Positions 7,249 through 16,310 of a stretch of 64,000 nucleotides of DNA are shown in pieces. Below the pieces are notes generated by a model. The model searched no databases and had not been told where the DNA came from. It worked only from the letters and a program-made list of their open reading frames with translations. Origin of the DNA: Corynebacterium gottingense (GTDB lineage Bacteria; Actinomycetota; Actinomycetes; Mycobacteriales; Mycobacteriaceae); assembly GCF_003693265.1 (NCBI RefSeq), contig NZ_RDRE01000008.1:1-64000 (forward strand), in the 5' to 3' direction. Both the position numbers and the translations under genes were made by a program. The stretch's first letter is position 1. Every line of letters begins with the position of its first letter.

Positions 7249-7657
7249 AAACAGCAACGATTACAGCGCTTTCACTGAGGACGATTGGAAGGCAAAACTC
7301 TCCCCCGAGGAGTTCTACGTCCTGCGCCAGGCCGGCACCGAGCCCGCGGGCGTCGGCGAGTACACCAACACCACCACCGAGGGCGTCTACCGTTGCCGTG
7401 CCTGCGGCGCGGAGCTGTTCCGCTCCACCGAGAAGTTCGACGCGCACTGCGGCTGGCCGGCGTTCTTCAGCCCGCTCGCGGGTGATGCGATCATCGAGCG
7501 CGAGGACCGCTCGCACGGCATGGTCCGCACCGAGGTGCTCTGCGCCAACTGCGAGTCCCACCTCGGCCACGTCTTCGCCGGCGAAGGCTTTGACACCCCC
7601 ACCGACCTGCGCTACTGCATCAACTCCATCTCGATGACGCTCGACGAGCGCAAGTAA
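7241..7657 (+). CDS. msrB: Peptide-methionine (R)-S-oxide reductase MsrB
   Basis: 138 aa cytosolic repair enzyme that reduces methionine-R-sulfoxide in proteins. Zinc ligands are CRAC (C52, C55) and CANC (C101, C104); the catalytic cysteine is C126 in RYCINS. GWPAF and HLGHVF are family signatures. It starts 8 nt inside the aftC-like gene and is therefore translationally coupled to it. Length is normal for a free-standing MsrB. Confidence 0.97.
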   Translation: MTENSNDYSAFTEDDWKAKLSPEEFYVLRQAGTEPAGVGEYTNTTTEGVYRCRACGAELFRSTEKFDAHCGWPAFFSPLAGDAIIEREDRSHGMVRTEVLCANCESHLGHVFAGEGFDTPTDLRYCINSISMTLDERK

Positions 7658-7660
7658 AAC

Positions 7661-7711
7661 GCTTCTCGACGCCACGTGGACCGCGGCGTCTGCAACGGGG
7701 CGTCGACAAGC
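7661..7711. repeat. Inverted pair of the dispersed motif between msrB and hemQ
   Basis: A reverse copy GCTTCTCGACGCCAC (7661-7675) and a forward copy GGCGTCGACAAGC (7699-7711) face each other across 24 nt in the 63-nt gap between convergent genes. The arms can pair with few mismatches into a hairpin, the only terminator-like structure in the gap, though without a T run. Confidence 0.6.
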
Positions 7712-7720
7712 GTGCTCTGC

Positions 7721-8422
7721 TTAGGGCAGAATCTTGATGATCTCGCCAATGTCCGCGACGCGGCGACCCGTCTGGAACGGGATCTCCTCGCGCACGTGAA
7801 GGCGCGCCTCGGTGTAGCGCATCTTGTGCATGAGGTCCTCGATGCGCTCCAGGCTGGGCGCCTCGAACGCGAGCATCCACTCGTAGTCACCCAGCGTGAA
7901 CGCCTCAACCGTGTTCGCGCGGACATCGGCGAAGTCGCGCGCGGCTTTGCCGTGGTTGGCCAGGATGCGGCGGCGCTCCTGCGGGTCCATGATGTACCAG
8001 TCGTAGGAGCGCACGAACGGATACACGGTGATCCAGGCCTCCGCCTCCTCGCCCATGATGAAGCTGGGCAGGTGGGATTTGTTGAACTCAGCCGGGCGGT
8101 GCAGGCCGTTGCCCAGCCACGAGACCTCGAGCAGCTGGCCGAGGGCGGTGGTGCGTCGGAAATCTGCCAGCGCCTTCTGCAGGTACTCAAACTCCTCGGC
8201 GTGCCACCAGATCATGAAGTCGGCGTCGGCGCGGATGCCCGTGTTGTCGTAGATCCCGCGTACGACGACCTTGCCTTCCGCCTCAAGGTCCGCGAAGAAG
8301 CGCTTTGCTTCCGCGGTCAGCTCCTCGCGCTCGGAGCCGAGAGCACCGGGGATGGCGCGGAACACCGCAAACTGGAGGTAGCGCTGAACGGAGTTCAGTG
8401 CGTCGAAATCAAGCTTGGCCAT
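7721..8422 (-). CDS. hemQ: Coproheme decarboxylase HemQ (ChdC)
   Basis: 233 aa. It converts coproheme III to heme b with hydrogen peroxide, the last step of the coproporphyrin-dependent route used by actinobacteria. Y134 (in [13 protein letters not shown]), H117 (KSHLPS) and H157 ([10 protein letters not shown]) sit one position from the catalytic Tyr135, distal His118 and proximal His158 known from C. diphtheriae. It stands alone here, without the hemE/hemY neighbours it has in mycobacteria. ATG 8422 is the family start. Confidence 0.95.
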   Translation of the reverse strand: MAKLDFDALNSVQRYLQFAVFRAIPGALGSEREELTAEAKRFFADLEAEGKVVVRGIYDNTGIRADADFMIWWHAEEFEYLQKALADFRRTTALGQLLEVSWLGNGLHRPAEFNKSHLPSFIMGEEAEAWITVYPFVRSYDWYIMDPQERRRILANHGKAARDFADVRANTVEAFTLGDYEWMLAFEAPSLERIEDLMHKMRYTEARLHVREEIPFQTGRRVADIGEIIKILP

Positions 8423-8547
8423 AGGTTTGTATCCTTTCTTCGGCCCGGGCGGGCCAAATCAACCGAAAGTCGTAGGGACAGTCTACGCGCCGTCGGCACG
8501 CGCCCCGGCGTTCGGCGCGCCTCCCACCCGCGGGCCGCTACGGTAGC

Positions 8548-8553
8548 TACGTT
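8548..8553 (+). promoter_or_regulatory. -10 element TACGTT of the DUF3000 gene (leaderless)
   Basis: TACGTT plus 7 nt leads to GTG 8561, which decides between GTG 8561 and the adjacent ATG 8564. Confidence 0.5.
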
Positions 8554-8560
8554 GAACCCT

Positions 8561-9199
8561 GTGATGAATTCGGACACCCCCTCCAACACGGGCGACGGCA
8601 CACCCGCCCCGCACAGCGACACCGCCTCCCTGCCCGCAGATTTCTCTGCTGCGGTGGAGTCTATGCACGCTGCGAAGCTGCGGCCGGAAGTCACCCTCGG
8701 CACCATCCGACCACCCCAGCGGCCCGCGCCATACAGCCACGCCGTCGGGCTTGAGGTCGACCGCTCCGGCGACGAGTCCGGCACCGTCCCCGCAGACAGC
8801 GAGGGCGACGCGTTCGGCCGCCTCATCCTGCTGCACTCCCCGGACGCCGAGGAGGCGTGGGAGGGGTCCATGCGCCTCGTGGCCTACATCCAGGCCGACA
8901 TGGACGACGCGGTCGCGTCCGACCCGCTGCTTCCGGACGTCGCGTGGCAGTGGCTCAACGAGTCGCTCGCCGAAGCCGGCGCGGGCTACACCAACCTCGG
9001 AGGCACCGTCACCTCCACGGCCTCCGTCCGCTTCGGCGAGATCGGCGGCCCGCCGCGCGCCTACCAGCTGGAGATGCGCGCCTCCTGGACCGCCGAAGGC
9101 ATCGACCTCTCGGGCCACGTCGAGGCGTTTGCCAAGGTGCTCGCGCACGTCGCGGGGCTGCCGCCGGAGGGCGTCACCGCGCTGGGTGCACGCAAGTAG
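8561..9199 (+). CDS. DUF3000 family protein
   Basis: 212 aa, equivalent of Rv2680. A Ser/Thr/Pro-rich head of about 30 residues precedes the domain, which contains the IRPPQRPAPYSHAVGLEV region and an EAWEGSMRLVAYIQADMD segment. The function is unknown; in actinobacteria the gene travels with the RNase D gene 8 nt downstream, so a role tied to RNA processing is possible but unproven. GTG 8561 has a TACGTT element 7 nt upstream; ATG 8564 directly follows. The frame is open further upstream, but that part is antisense to hemQ. Confidence 0.8.
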   Translation: MMNSDTPSNTGDGTPAPHSDTASLPADFSAAVESMHAAKLRPEVTLGTIRPPQRPAPYSHAVGLEVDRSGDESGTVPADSEGDAFGRLILLHSPDAEEAWEGSMRLVAYIQADMDDAVASDPLLPDVAWQWLNESLAEAGAGYTNLGGTVTSTASVRFGEIGGPPRAYQLEMRASWTAEGIDLSGHVEAFAKVLAHVAGLPPEGVTALGARK

Positions 9200-9207
9200 T
9201 TCGCCCC

Positions 9208-10410
9208 GTGTGTGAAAAGGTAGATTACAGGCTTGTCGATACGCCCGCTGGCTTCCAGGAGGCGGCCGAGGCGCTGGCGGCAGGCCGCGGGCCGTTCGCC
9301 GTCGACACCGAGCGGGCCTCGACGTTTCGCTACGGCGACCGAGCATTCCTTATCCAGGTGCAGCGCGAGGACGCAGGCACGTTTCTCATTGCACCCGAGG
9401 GGCACCGCGACGACGCCACCCGCGCCCTCTCGCCTGTGCTGAACGGCGAGACCTGGATCCTCCACGCCGCTGCGAGTGACTTGCCCTGCCTGTCCGAGCT
9501 GGGCCTGCGCGCCGTCAGCCTGTTTGACACCGAGGTCGCCGCGCGGATAGCCGGATACCAGCGCCCCAACCTGGCCAACATGGTCGAGCGCATCTGCGGC
9601 GTGGTGCTGGAGAAGGGCCACGGGCGCGAAGACTGGTCCAAGGTACCGCTGCCCCGAGAGTGGCAGGACTACGCGGCGCTCGACGTGGCCTACCTCACCG
9701 ATTTGGCCGACGGGCTCGCCGAGGAGCTCGCGCAAACCGGCAAGCTCGAGTTTGCGGAGCAAGAGTTTGCGTACATCCTGGACACCTCCTCCTCGCCCCG
9801 CACTGGCACGGGCTCCTGGCGCGACCTGAAAGGAGCCTCGCGGATCAGCAGCGCGCTCAGCATGCAGCTTGCCAGGGCGCTGTGGGCTGCGCGTGAGGCA
9901 CAGGCGAAGCGCTCCGACCGCTCTCCGTCCAACATTCTGCAGAACCGCGTGCTTGTCGACATCGCACTCGCCCAGCCGACCACCATCCGCGACGTCATGG
10001 CCGTCCCGGGGTTCCCGCGCCGACGCAAAGACCTCGCCGCTGCCTGCCTGGACGTGATGACGGAGGCGCGCGAGCAGGATCGCTCAACGTGGCCGTCCCG
10101 CCCGAAATCAGCGCCGACGGACGTCCCCTCCAAATCGACCATGCGCCGCGAGTACCCTGCGCTCAGCGAGGCGCTCGAGGAGGCCCGGGACGAGGTAGCG
10201 GACCTCGCCGACGCGCTGAACATGGAGGCGAGCACCATCGCCACCACGAAGCTGCTGCGCGCAGCGGTGTGGAAGGCGTCGCACTCGCTGCACCCCTGGG
10301 ATGTGCGGCGGGCTCAGCAGGAGCTCAGTGAGCTCGGCGCGCGGCCCTGGCAGTGCGAGCTCGTCGCGCCGATCATCGCGGCCGCGGGGCTTTCCGCCGC
10401 CGACGAGTAG
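9208..10410 (+). CDS. rnd: Ribonuclease D-like 3'-5' exoribonuclease with HRDC domain
   Basis: 400 aa. The DEDDy exonuclease core spans about 1-190: FAVDTERA (Exo I, D-T-E), LHAAASDLPCL (Exo II) and DYAALDVAYL (Exo III with the Tyr and Asp). An HRDC-type nucleic-acid-binding domain follows around 220-300. It probably trims tRNA or rRNA 3' ends. GTG 9208 is only 8 nt after the DUF3000 stop, so the two form an operon. Equivalent to Rv2681. Confidence 0.9.
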   Translation: MCEKVDYRLVDTPAGFQEAAEALAAGRGPFAVDTERASTFRYGDRAFLIQVQREDAGTFLIAPEGHRDDATRALSPVLNGETWILHAAASDLPCLSELGLRAVSLFDTEVAARIAGYQRPNLANMVERICGVVLEKGHGREDWSKVPLPREWQDYAALDVAYLTDLADGLAEELAQTGKLEFAEQEFAYILDTSSSPRTGTGSWRDLKGASRISSALSMQLARALWAAREAQAKRSDRSPSNILQNRVLVDIALAQPTTIRDVMAVPGFPRRRKDLAAACLDVMTEAREQDRSTWPSRPKSAPTDVPSKSTMRREYPALSEALEEARDEVADLADALNMEASTIATTKLLRAAVWKASHSLHPWDVRRAQQELSELGARPWQCELVAPIIAAAGLSAADE

Positions 10411-10416
10411 GAGCGG

Positions 10417-12348
10417 CTAGTTCTCCCGGTCTGCGAGGTCAAGCGCCCATGTGCGAACCTGCGCGCCCGCAGACTCCGCATCCAGGCCGTACTCCGCCAG
10501 TACCTCATCACGCGACGCGTGCTTGGGGTACACGGACGGGAATGCCAGCTGGCGCAGCGGCGTATCAATCTCCGCGGCGTGGAGCGCCTCCGCGACGGCA
10601 GAACCCACGCCGCCGCGCATCACCCCGTCCTCGTACACCACCACCAGGTCCGCCGAGGCAGACATATCGATGAGCTCCGGCGCGACCGGAACGACCCAGC
10701 GCGGGTCCACAACCGTAACGTTGATGCCGTCGCCGGCGAGGGCGTCAGCGACCTCGAGCGCCGGGCCCGCGAACGTGCCGACAGCGACGAGGAGGACGTT
10801 GAGGACGGAGTCGTCGGAGTCGTCGTCGCGGTCAAGCGTGGTGCGCAGCACATCGACCGTACCGCGGCGCTCCTTCGCCTCGATGTCAGCGCCGACCTTG
10901 CCCTTCGGGAAGCGGACGACGGTAGGGCCGTCGTCAACGCCGAGCGCTTCGTGGAATTCTTCGCGCAGCCGTGCCGGGTCGCGCGGCGCGGCGATGCGGA
11001 TGCCCGGGACTATCGACGCCACCGAGAAGTCCCACACCCCGTTGTGGCTCGCACCGTCCGAGCCGGTCACGCCGGCGCGGTCGAGGACCACCGTGATGGG
11101 GAGGTGCAGCAGGCCGGCGTCCATCAACAGCTGGTCAAAGGCGCGGTTGAGGAAGGTGGAATAGACGGCCACCACCGGGTGCATCCCACCGAGCGCGAGA
11201 CCGGCGGCGGAGGTGATCGCGTGCTGTTCCGCGATGCCCACGTCGAAGAAGCGATCCGGGAACTCCTCGGCGAACGGCTGCAGGCCGGTCGGCCCCGCCA
11301 TCGCCGCCGTGATGGCAACAACGTCGTCGCGCTCGTGGCCGGCACGCAGCAGTTCCTTGGTAAACACGGAGGTCCAGCCGGGAGCGGACTTGGCCAGCGA
11401 CTCGCCTGTCACCGGATCAATCACTCCAGTGGAGTGCATCTGGTCCGCCTCATTGTTCACGGCCGGGGCAAAGCCGTGGCCCTTCTCCGTCACCACGTGA
11501 ACGATCAGCGGGCCGTCGTAGCGCTGCGCGTAGTGGAACGCGCTGAGCAGCGCCTTGAGGTCATGGCCTTCCACCGGGCCGACGTACTTCATTCCCAGGT
11601 CCGGGAACATCTCCGTGGGCAGCACCTGGTACTTCACGCCTGCCTTGAGCGCGTGGAGCGCTTCGAACGTCCGCTCCCCGACCCAGCCCATGGATTTCAA
11701 GGTCTTCTTGCCGGACTCCATGACTTCGTCGTAGCCCGGCTGCATCCGCAGTGCTACGAGCTGGTCGCGCAGTTTGGACAGGTTGTTTGCAAAGCCGCCG
11801 ATGGTTGGCGAGTAGGACCGCCCGTTGTCATTGACCACGATGACCACGTTGCGGTTGCCCGCCGCGATGTTGTTCAGCGCCTCCCAGCACATGCCGCCGG
11901 TGAGCGCGCCGTCGCCCACGACGGCGACCACCTTGTCGTCGCCGTGGCCGCTGAGCTCCTTGGCCTTGGACAGCCCGTCCGCGTAGGACAGCGACGCGCT
12001 GGCGTGCGAGGATTCGGTCCAGTCGTGCTCCGACTCAGCACGGTCGGTGTATCCGGAGAGTCCGCCTCGCTTACGCAGCGTGTCAAACTTGTCGGCGCGG
12101 CCGGTAAGGATCTTGTGCACGTAGGACTGGTGCGAGGTATCAAAAATGATCGGGTCCTGCGGCGAGTTGAACACGGAGTGCAGCGCCAGCGTGAGCTCGA
12201 CAACGCCGAGGTTCGGCCCGAGGTGCCCGCCGGTGGCGGAGACCTTAGCAATCAGCAGCTCACGGATCTCCTCCGCGAGCGCATCAAGTTCCTCCACCGA
12301 CAGCTTTTTCACGTCGGTTGGCGATGTGATTCCCTCGAGCATTCCCAC
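10417..12348 (-). CDS. dxs: 1-deoxy-D-xylulose-5-phosphate synthase
   Basis: 643 aa thiamine-diphosphate enzyme joining pyruvate and glyceraldehyde 3-phosphate, first step of the MEP isoprenoid route. The ThDP motif runs from GDGALTGG to [22 protein letters not shown] near the N-terminus is a family signature, and the transketolase centre and C-terminal domains follow. I place the start at GTG 12348 (VGMLEGI), which has AAGGAGA 11 nt upstream; ATG 12342 and a longer frame to 12408 are alternatives. It converges with rnd, with only 6 nt between the stops. The large open frame on the opposite strand is an artefact of GC-rich codons. Confidence 0.96.
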   Translation of the reverse strand: MGMLEGITSPTDVKKLSVEELDALAEEIRELLIAKVSATGGHLGPNLGVVELTLALHSVFNSPQDPIIFDTSHQSYVHKILTGRADKFDTLRKRGGLSGYTDRAESEHDWTESSHASASLSYADGLSKAKELSGHGDDKVVAVVGDGALTGGMCWEALNNIAAGNRNVVIVVNDNGRSYSPTIGGFANNLSKLRDQLVALRMQPGYDEVMESGKKTLKSMGWVGERTFEALHALKAGVKYQVLPTEMFPDLGMKYVGPVEGHDLKALLSAFHYAQRYDGPLIVHVVTEKGHGFAPAVNNEADQMHSTGVIDPVTGESLAKSAPGWTSVFTKELLRAGHERDDVVAITAAMAGPTGLQPFAEEFPDRFFDVGIAEQHAITSAAGLALGGMHPVVAVYSTFLNRAFDQLLMDAGLLHLPITVVLDRAGVTGSDGASHNGVWDFSVASIVPGIRIAAPRDPARLREEFHEALGVDDGPTVVRFPKGKVGADIEAKERRGTVDVLRTTLDRDDDSDDSVLNVLLVAVGTFAGPALEVADALAGDGINVTVVDPRWVVPVAPELIDMSASADLVVVYEDGVMRGGVGSAVAEALHAAEIDTPLRQLAFPSVYPKHASRDEVLAEYGLDAESAGAQVRTWALDLADREN

Positions 12349-12429
12349 TGTTGTCAAGCTCTCCTTCGTCTCGCCGGTATTCCCCGCCATGTTACACCGT
12401 GCCGCCACGCTGCCCTATCCTTGCAGCGC

Positions 12430-13686
12430 TCACGCCCGGGGCGTCAGGAGGACGACGGTTTCGAAGTGGTGGGTGAGCGGGAAGGCGTCGATAAGCATCA
12501 TGCGCTCGACGCGGTACCCGTGCTCGCCCCAGGTGCCCAAATCGCGCGCGAGTGTTGCGGGATCGCAGCCGATGTGGATGACACGTGGTGGCGCGGCCTG
12601 AGCCACCGCGCCGACGACCTCGGCTCCCGCGCCGGATCGCGGCGGGTCGAGCACTACGAGCGCTGGGCTGGGCAGCTTATCGACGCTCACCTCCACCCGA
12701 GCATTCCGCACCCGCACATCCAGGTCCGCAAGCCCCGGCTGCGGCGTCCCGGTCGCCGCCGGCGAGTAGTCCACGGTCTCGACGCGGCCCCCACCCAGCG
12801 CGCGACTGATCGCGGGCGCGAACATGCCGACGCCGCCATAGAGATCCCAGCCAACAGCACCGGGAGCGTTGGCAGCCTCGCCCCACTGCGCAACGATGTC
12901 GGCGTACGCCTGCGGTGCCGCGGTGTGCGCCTGCCAAAAGGCGGTGGCTGGGAAGGTGAACTCGCGGTCGTCGACACGCTCGGTGACCATCCCGGTGCCT
13001 TCGATGACAGTGTCGATTGTCTCCGCGCGGCGCCCGCGCTGCACCTTTGCCGTCTCCACGACGTGCCGGGCTCCAGTGGAATCGATCACCGCGATGACCT
13101 CGGCTCCCGGAGTGAAGCGGCGACCGCCGGGGCCGACGAGGCCGTCGAGCAGGCCGGGCACCATCTGGGCACAGGGGAACTCGGTTACCAGCTCGGTGGA
13201 ACGCAGCTTGCGCAGGCCGACGCGGCCCTCGCTATCCACGCCCAGCCGGGCTCGGGTGCGCCAGCCGTGGTCGGGCGCGAGCGCGGTTTCCTGAAGATCA
13301 CTGTCGGCTTGGAACCCGTCGAGCACCCCGGATCGCTTCGCCAGGGTACGCAGCTGGCCGACGAGCACCTCACGCTTCAGCTCGCGCTGCGCGGGAGCTG
13401 TCACGAAACCGAAGTCGCAACATCCGGCCCCGTGCGCCGCAGCCTGGCACACCTGGCGGGTGCGCTGCGGGGATGGCTCGAGGACCTCGACGAGGTCTGC
13501 GCGCGCCCACCGCTTTTTCACCTTGGTGGGCCGGGCTTCGACGCGGTCGCCGGGGATTGCGCCGCGGACGAACACCACACGTCCGTCGGGCGCGTCGGCG
13601 ATTCCCTCCCCTCCGTGCGCCATTGCGCGGACGGAGACCTCGAGGGTCTCGCCTACCTCAAGTGCCCCGGTTCCCGAGTCTGCCAT
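12430..13686 (-). CDS. TrmA/RlmD-type RNA m5U methyltransferase with TRAM domain
   Basis: 418 aa. An N-terminal TRAM domain (about 10-65, with MAHGGEGIA) is followed by a class I SAM-methyltransferase. The late motifs VVLDPPRSGAG and GCDPATLARDL contain the catalytic cysteine that attacks uridine C6. The target (tRNA U54 or 23S rRNA uridines) cannot be told from sequence. Equivalent to Rv2689c. A TAGTTT hexamer lies 6 nt before ATG 13686, again suggesting a leaderless start. Two copies of the dispersed motif lie inside, at 12485-12496 and 12675-12686, in opposite orientations. Confidence 0.88.
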   Translation of the reverse strand: MADSGTGALEVGETLEVSVRAMAHGGEGIADAPDGRVVFVRGAIPGDRVEARPTKVKKRWARADLVEVLEPSPQRTRQVCQAAAHGAGCCDFGFVTAPAQRELKREVLVGQLRTLAKRSGVLDGFQADSDLQETALAPDHGWRTRARLGVDSEGRVGLRKLRSTELVTEFPCAQMVPGLLDGLVGPGGRRFTPGAEVIAVIDSTGARHVVETAKVQRGRRAETIDTVIEGTGMVTERVDDREFTFPATAFWQAHTAAPQAYADIVAQWGEAANAPGAVGWDLYGGVGMFAPAISRALGGGRVETVDYSPAATGTPQPGLADLDVRVRNARVEVSVDKLPSPALVVLDPPRSGAGAEVVGAVAQAAPPRVIHIGCDPATLARDLGTWGEHGYRVERMMLIDAFPLTHHFETVVLLTPRA

Positions 13687-13695
13687 GCGTGGAAA

Positions 13696-14616
13696 CTACT
13701 TATCCTTGTTGAACTGGTTGTTCTGGTCGATGATCTGCTTGAGCGCGTCGCTGAGCAGGTTCGGGTTGCCACTCTGCGGAGCACTCTGGCCCGCAGCGGC
13801 GCTCTGGCCCTGCTGAGCACGCTGCTGCACCGCCTGCTGCACCTGCTCTGCGATCTTCTTCGGCAGGATCACATCGAGGGAGCTCCCGGCCAGGACCGGG
13901 TCGTTGCCGCGATACACAAAGGATCGCGCTACGATCTCGCGCCCCAGCCTTGCCAGGTCGTCCTCACGGCCCTGCGGCGCGGCGAGGGTGACGCGGTAGA
14001 GCCAACGCGGACCCTCCACACCGATGATGCGGATCACACCATTCGTGCCCTGACCAACGATCTCTTTGCCCCACGGCCCCTGCTCGAAGGTGACCGGCAT
14101 GCCCTCGTTGCGCATGCCCTCTGCAATCTCCTCGGCGGAGTCATCCCAGAGACCACCGCTGCGCGGAGCCGCGAAGGCAACCGGGGTGACGCGACCGTAG
14201 CGGGTGACAATGTGGACCATCTTCGGCCCCTGCTCACCCATCTCCACCTGCACCTGCGCCTCCTTCGGGAACGGGATGCGCATGGAGTGCAGGTTCAGCG
14301 TGGCGCTGGAGAAGTCAGAGAAATCAAAGTCCTCGATGTTGACGGAGTCGCCGTCGAAGGGGCCGGTGCTACCGTTGATCGGGTCGTAGTCCGTCAGCGG
14401 TGCGGTGCCAGCCGCCTGGCCGCCGTCCTGCACCGCGGGTGCCGCCGCCACCGCAGACTCCGATGCTTCGGGCGCAGCTGCTTCTGCCTGTGCTGCTGCG
14501 GCGTCCGGAGTATCGGTGGGCTCGGCAGACTCGGTGTGCTCGGGGACCTGCTGGGCAGCCGCGTCGTTGTCGGCCTTGTTGCGGTTTTTCTTCTTGCCAA
14601 ACGGCCACAGTGCCAT
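13696..14616 (-). CDS. DUF3710 family protein
   Basis: 306 aa, equivalent of Rv2696c. It begins MALWPFGKKKNRN, followed by a low-complexity Ala/Glu/Thr-rich segment to about residue 75; a conserved DUF3710 domain and a Gln-rich tail follow. Function unknown; no membrane helix is seen. ATG 14616 is preceded by a strong AGGAGGACAG ribosome site; a longer frame to 14742 lacks one. It lies next to dut, as in other actinobacteria. Confidence 0.85.
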   Translation of the reverse strand: MALWPFGKKKNRNKADNDAAAQQVPEHTESAEPTDTPDAAAAQAEAAAPEASESAVAAAPAVQDGGQAAGTAPLTDYDPINGSTGPFDGDSVNIEDFDFSDFSSATLNLHSMRIPFPKEAQVQVEMGEQGPKMVHIVTRYGRVTPVAFAAPRSGGLWDDSAEEIAEGMRNEGMPVTFEQGPWGKEIVGQGTNGVIRIIGVEGPRWLYRVTLAAPQGREDDLARLGREIVARSFVYRGNDPVLAGSSLDVILPKKIAEQVQQAVQQRAQQGQSAAAGQSAPQSGNPNLLSDALKQIIDQNNQFNKDK

Positions 14617-14751
14617 AGTTTCTGTCCTCCTCGCGCCCGGTTGGGCGTTGCTGCGAAATTTTCGCGGTGGTTTCGCGTCGTAACGTCGTGCCCTTTGACC
14701 ATAGCGCGTCGCGCCCCAAGCGCGCGGTGGTGGGGCCTTCAACGGTTGGCG

Positions 14752-15234
14752 CTATTTCGTCCCGGTCGAGCCGTAACCGCCCTCGCCGCGGACCGTTTCA
14801 TCCAGCGCATCGACTTCGACGAAGTCAACCAGCTCCACGCGCTGGACGACGAGTTGGGCAATGCGCATCCCGCGCTCGACGGTAAATGCTTGCGAGCGAT
14901 CCGTGTTCACCAGACACACTTTAAGCTCACCGCGGTATTGGGCGTCGACGGTCCCCGGCGTATTCACAATGCTTAAGCCGTGCTTCGCAGCGAGCCCGGA
15001 GCGCGGGTGGATCAGCCCTACCGTGCCGAGCGGCAGGGCGAGGGCCACACCTGTGCCCACAAGCGCCCTTTGTCCCGGTTCCAGGGTGATTGTCTCGGCG
15101 GAGTACAGGTCCGCGCCGGCATCCCCGGTATGCGCGCGCTTGGGAAGCGGCAGCTCCTTATCCAGCCGTTTCAGCGGGATCGGCGGCAGCTGGCCCGCGC
15201 CAACCAGTTGTGTGTGTTCGTTGTTCTCGCTCAT
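14752..15234 (-). CDS. dut: Deoxyuridine 5'-triphosphate nucleotidohydrolase
   Basis: 160 aa homotrimeric dUTPase, which splits dUTP to dUMP and PPi and so keeps uracil out of DNA. All five motifs are present: [40 protein letters not shown] and the C-terminal [10 protein letters not shown] arm that closes over the active site. ATG 15234 gives the usual length; GGTGGGG lies just upstream. Equivalent to Rv2697c. Confidence 0.97.
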   Translation of the reverse strand: MSENNEHTQLVGAGQLPPIPLKRLDKELPLPKRAHTGDAGADLYSAETITLEPGQRALVGTGVALALPLGTVGLIHPRSGLAAKHGLSIVNTPGTVDAQYRGELKVCLVNTDRSQAFTVERGMRIAQLVVQRVELVDFVEVDALDETVRGEGGYGSTGTK

Positions 15235-15305
15235 GGTGCCCCACCTTACGGTACGGCTCACACAAGTCGATGCGGCGAATTGGACAGCTCACCCATCCCC
15301 TGAAC

Positions 15306-15311
15306 TAAAGT
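15306..15311 (+). promoter_or_regulatory. -10 element TAAAGT of the DUF3093 gene (leaderless)
   Basis: TAAAGT, 7 nt, then GTG 15319. No ribosome site is visible. Confidence 0.55.
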
Positions 15312-15318
15312 TGCATTC

Positions 15319-15858
15319 GTGTCTGAAACCTCGCGCTCCAACGATGCAACTGCCCACGCCACCGGCGCCGCAGCGCCCGAGGTGCTCTACCGCGAACGAC
15401 AGTGGGTGCCGTGGTACTGGTGGGCGGCCGGAATCGGCCTGACGTTACTCCTTGCCGCCCAGTTTGCGCTCAACCGCAACGTCTGGTGGTTCATCGTGCC
15501 GCTGGTAGTCATCGGCGCGCTCGTCGCGTGGTTCCTCACGTGGCTGTCCAACACCACAGTGTCCGTCGAGCGCGACCCGGACGGCTCGCGCTGGCTTCGC
15601 GTCGGCGAGGCGAACCTGCCCGCGGACGCAGTTGATCGCGCGATGGTTGTTCCCCGCTCCGCGCGGCAGAACGCGCTCGGCCGCCAGCTCGACCCGGCGG
15701 CGTACCTCGTCTCCCACGCGTGGGTCCCCGAGCACGCGCTCATCGTGTTGAACGACCCAGAGGACCCAACCCCCTACTGGCTCATCTCCTCGAAGCACCC
15801 GGAGGCGTTGCTCGCCGCCTTCGTCCCCGAGAAAGCCCCTGCCGACGGGGCTGCGTAA
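15319..15858 (+). CDS. DUF3093 membrane protein
   Basis: 179 aa, equivalent of Rv2698. Two adjacent membrane helices (about 38-55 and 58-76) are followed by a soluble domain carrying the conserved LGRQLDPAAYLVSHAWVPEHALIVLNDPEDP region near residues 118-150. Function unknown. GTG 15319 is set by the leaderless TAAAGT element. It is divergent from dut and convergent with the DUF4193 gene. Confidence 0.88.
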   Translation: MSETSRSNDATAHATGAAAPEVLYRERQWVPWYWWAAGIGLTLLLAAQFALNRNVWWFIVPLVVIGALVAWFLTWLSNTTVSVERDPDGSRWLRVGEANLPADAVDRAMVVPRSARQNALGRQLDPAAYLVSHAWVPEHALIVLNDPEDPTPYWLISSKHPEALLAAFVPEKAPADGAA

Positions 15859-15861
15859 GGC

Positions 15862-16158
15862 TTACTCGCAGTCCAGGCAGTACTTCGAGCCGTCATCGGC
15901 CGTGTACGCCAGGCGCTTTTTCTTTTGCACCAGGAAGCAGGAGGCGCAGGTGAACTCGTCGTCCTGGCGGGGCTTGACTTCTACGTTAAGCTCCTCACCG
16001 GACAGGTCCTGCGCGGGGATTTCCACTGGCTCGACGATCTCGCCGTCGTCGTCCATGCTGCTGCCGGCTACTTCTGCGGCCTTCAGGCCTTCGAGCGAGT
16101 CGGTCTCAATCTCGTCGTCCTCGAGTCGGCGACGCGGCGCATCATAATCCGTAGCCAT
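15862..16158 (-). CDS. DUF4193 zinc-ribbon protein
   Basis: 98 aa acidic protein, equivalent of Rv2699c. CASC (about 75-78) and CLDC (94-97) make a four-cysteine zinc ribbon at the end; the front half is rich in Asp/Glu. Actinobacteria-specific and of unknown function. Its stop lies 3 nt from the convergent DUF3093 stop. The 152-nt gap upstream of its start holds nothing I can name. Confidence 0.9.
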   Translation of the reverse strand: MATDYDAPRRRLEDDEIETDSLEGLKAAEVAGSSMDDDGEIVEPVEIPAQDLSGEELNVEVKPRQDDEFTCASCFLVQKKKRLAYTADDGSKYCLDCE

Positions 16159-16310
16159 GGTGTTCTTCCCTCCAGCTCAACGTGCAAACGTAAAAAGGTG
16201 CGGTGCATTGTTTTGAGCGTCCTGCCAGGTCCTGCCAGGACGCGTTTGAGCGGAATACTAAAGCAAATGGCTCAATCTGTCACTTTCGCCCCCGACCAGG
16301 GGCGATGCTG

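Noticed and set aside
7676-8560. Extension of the DUF3000 frame to 7676
   Set aside because: Entirely antisense to hemQ, and the leaderless start at 8561 explains the gene.
10519-14976. A 1485-codon open frame on the plus strand, antisense to dxs, the TrmA-like gene, DUF3710 and dut
   Set aside because: Four well-supported genes occupy the other strand, and the frame has the Arg/His/Val-rich composition typical of antisense frames in GC-rich DNA.
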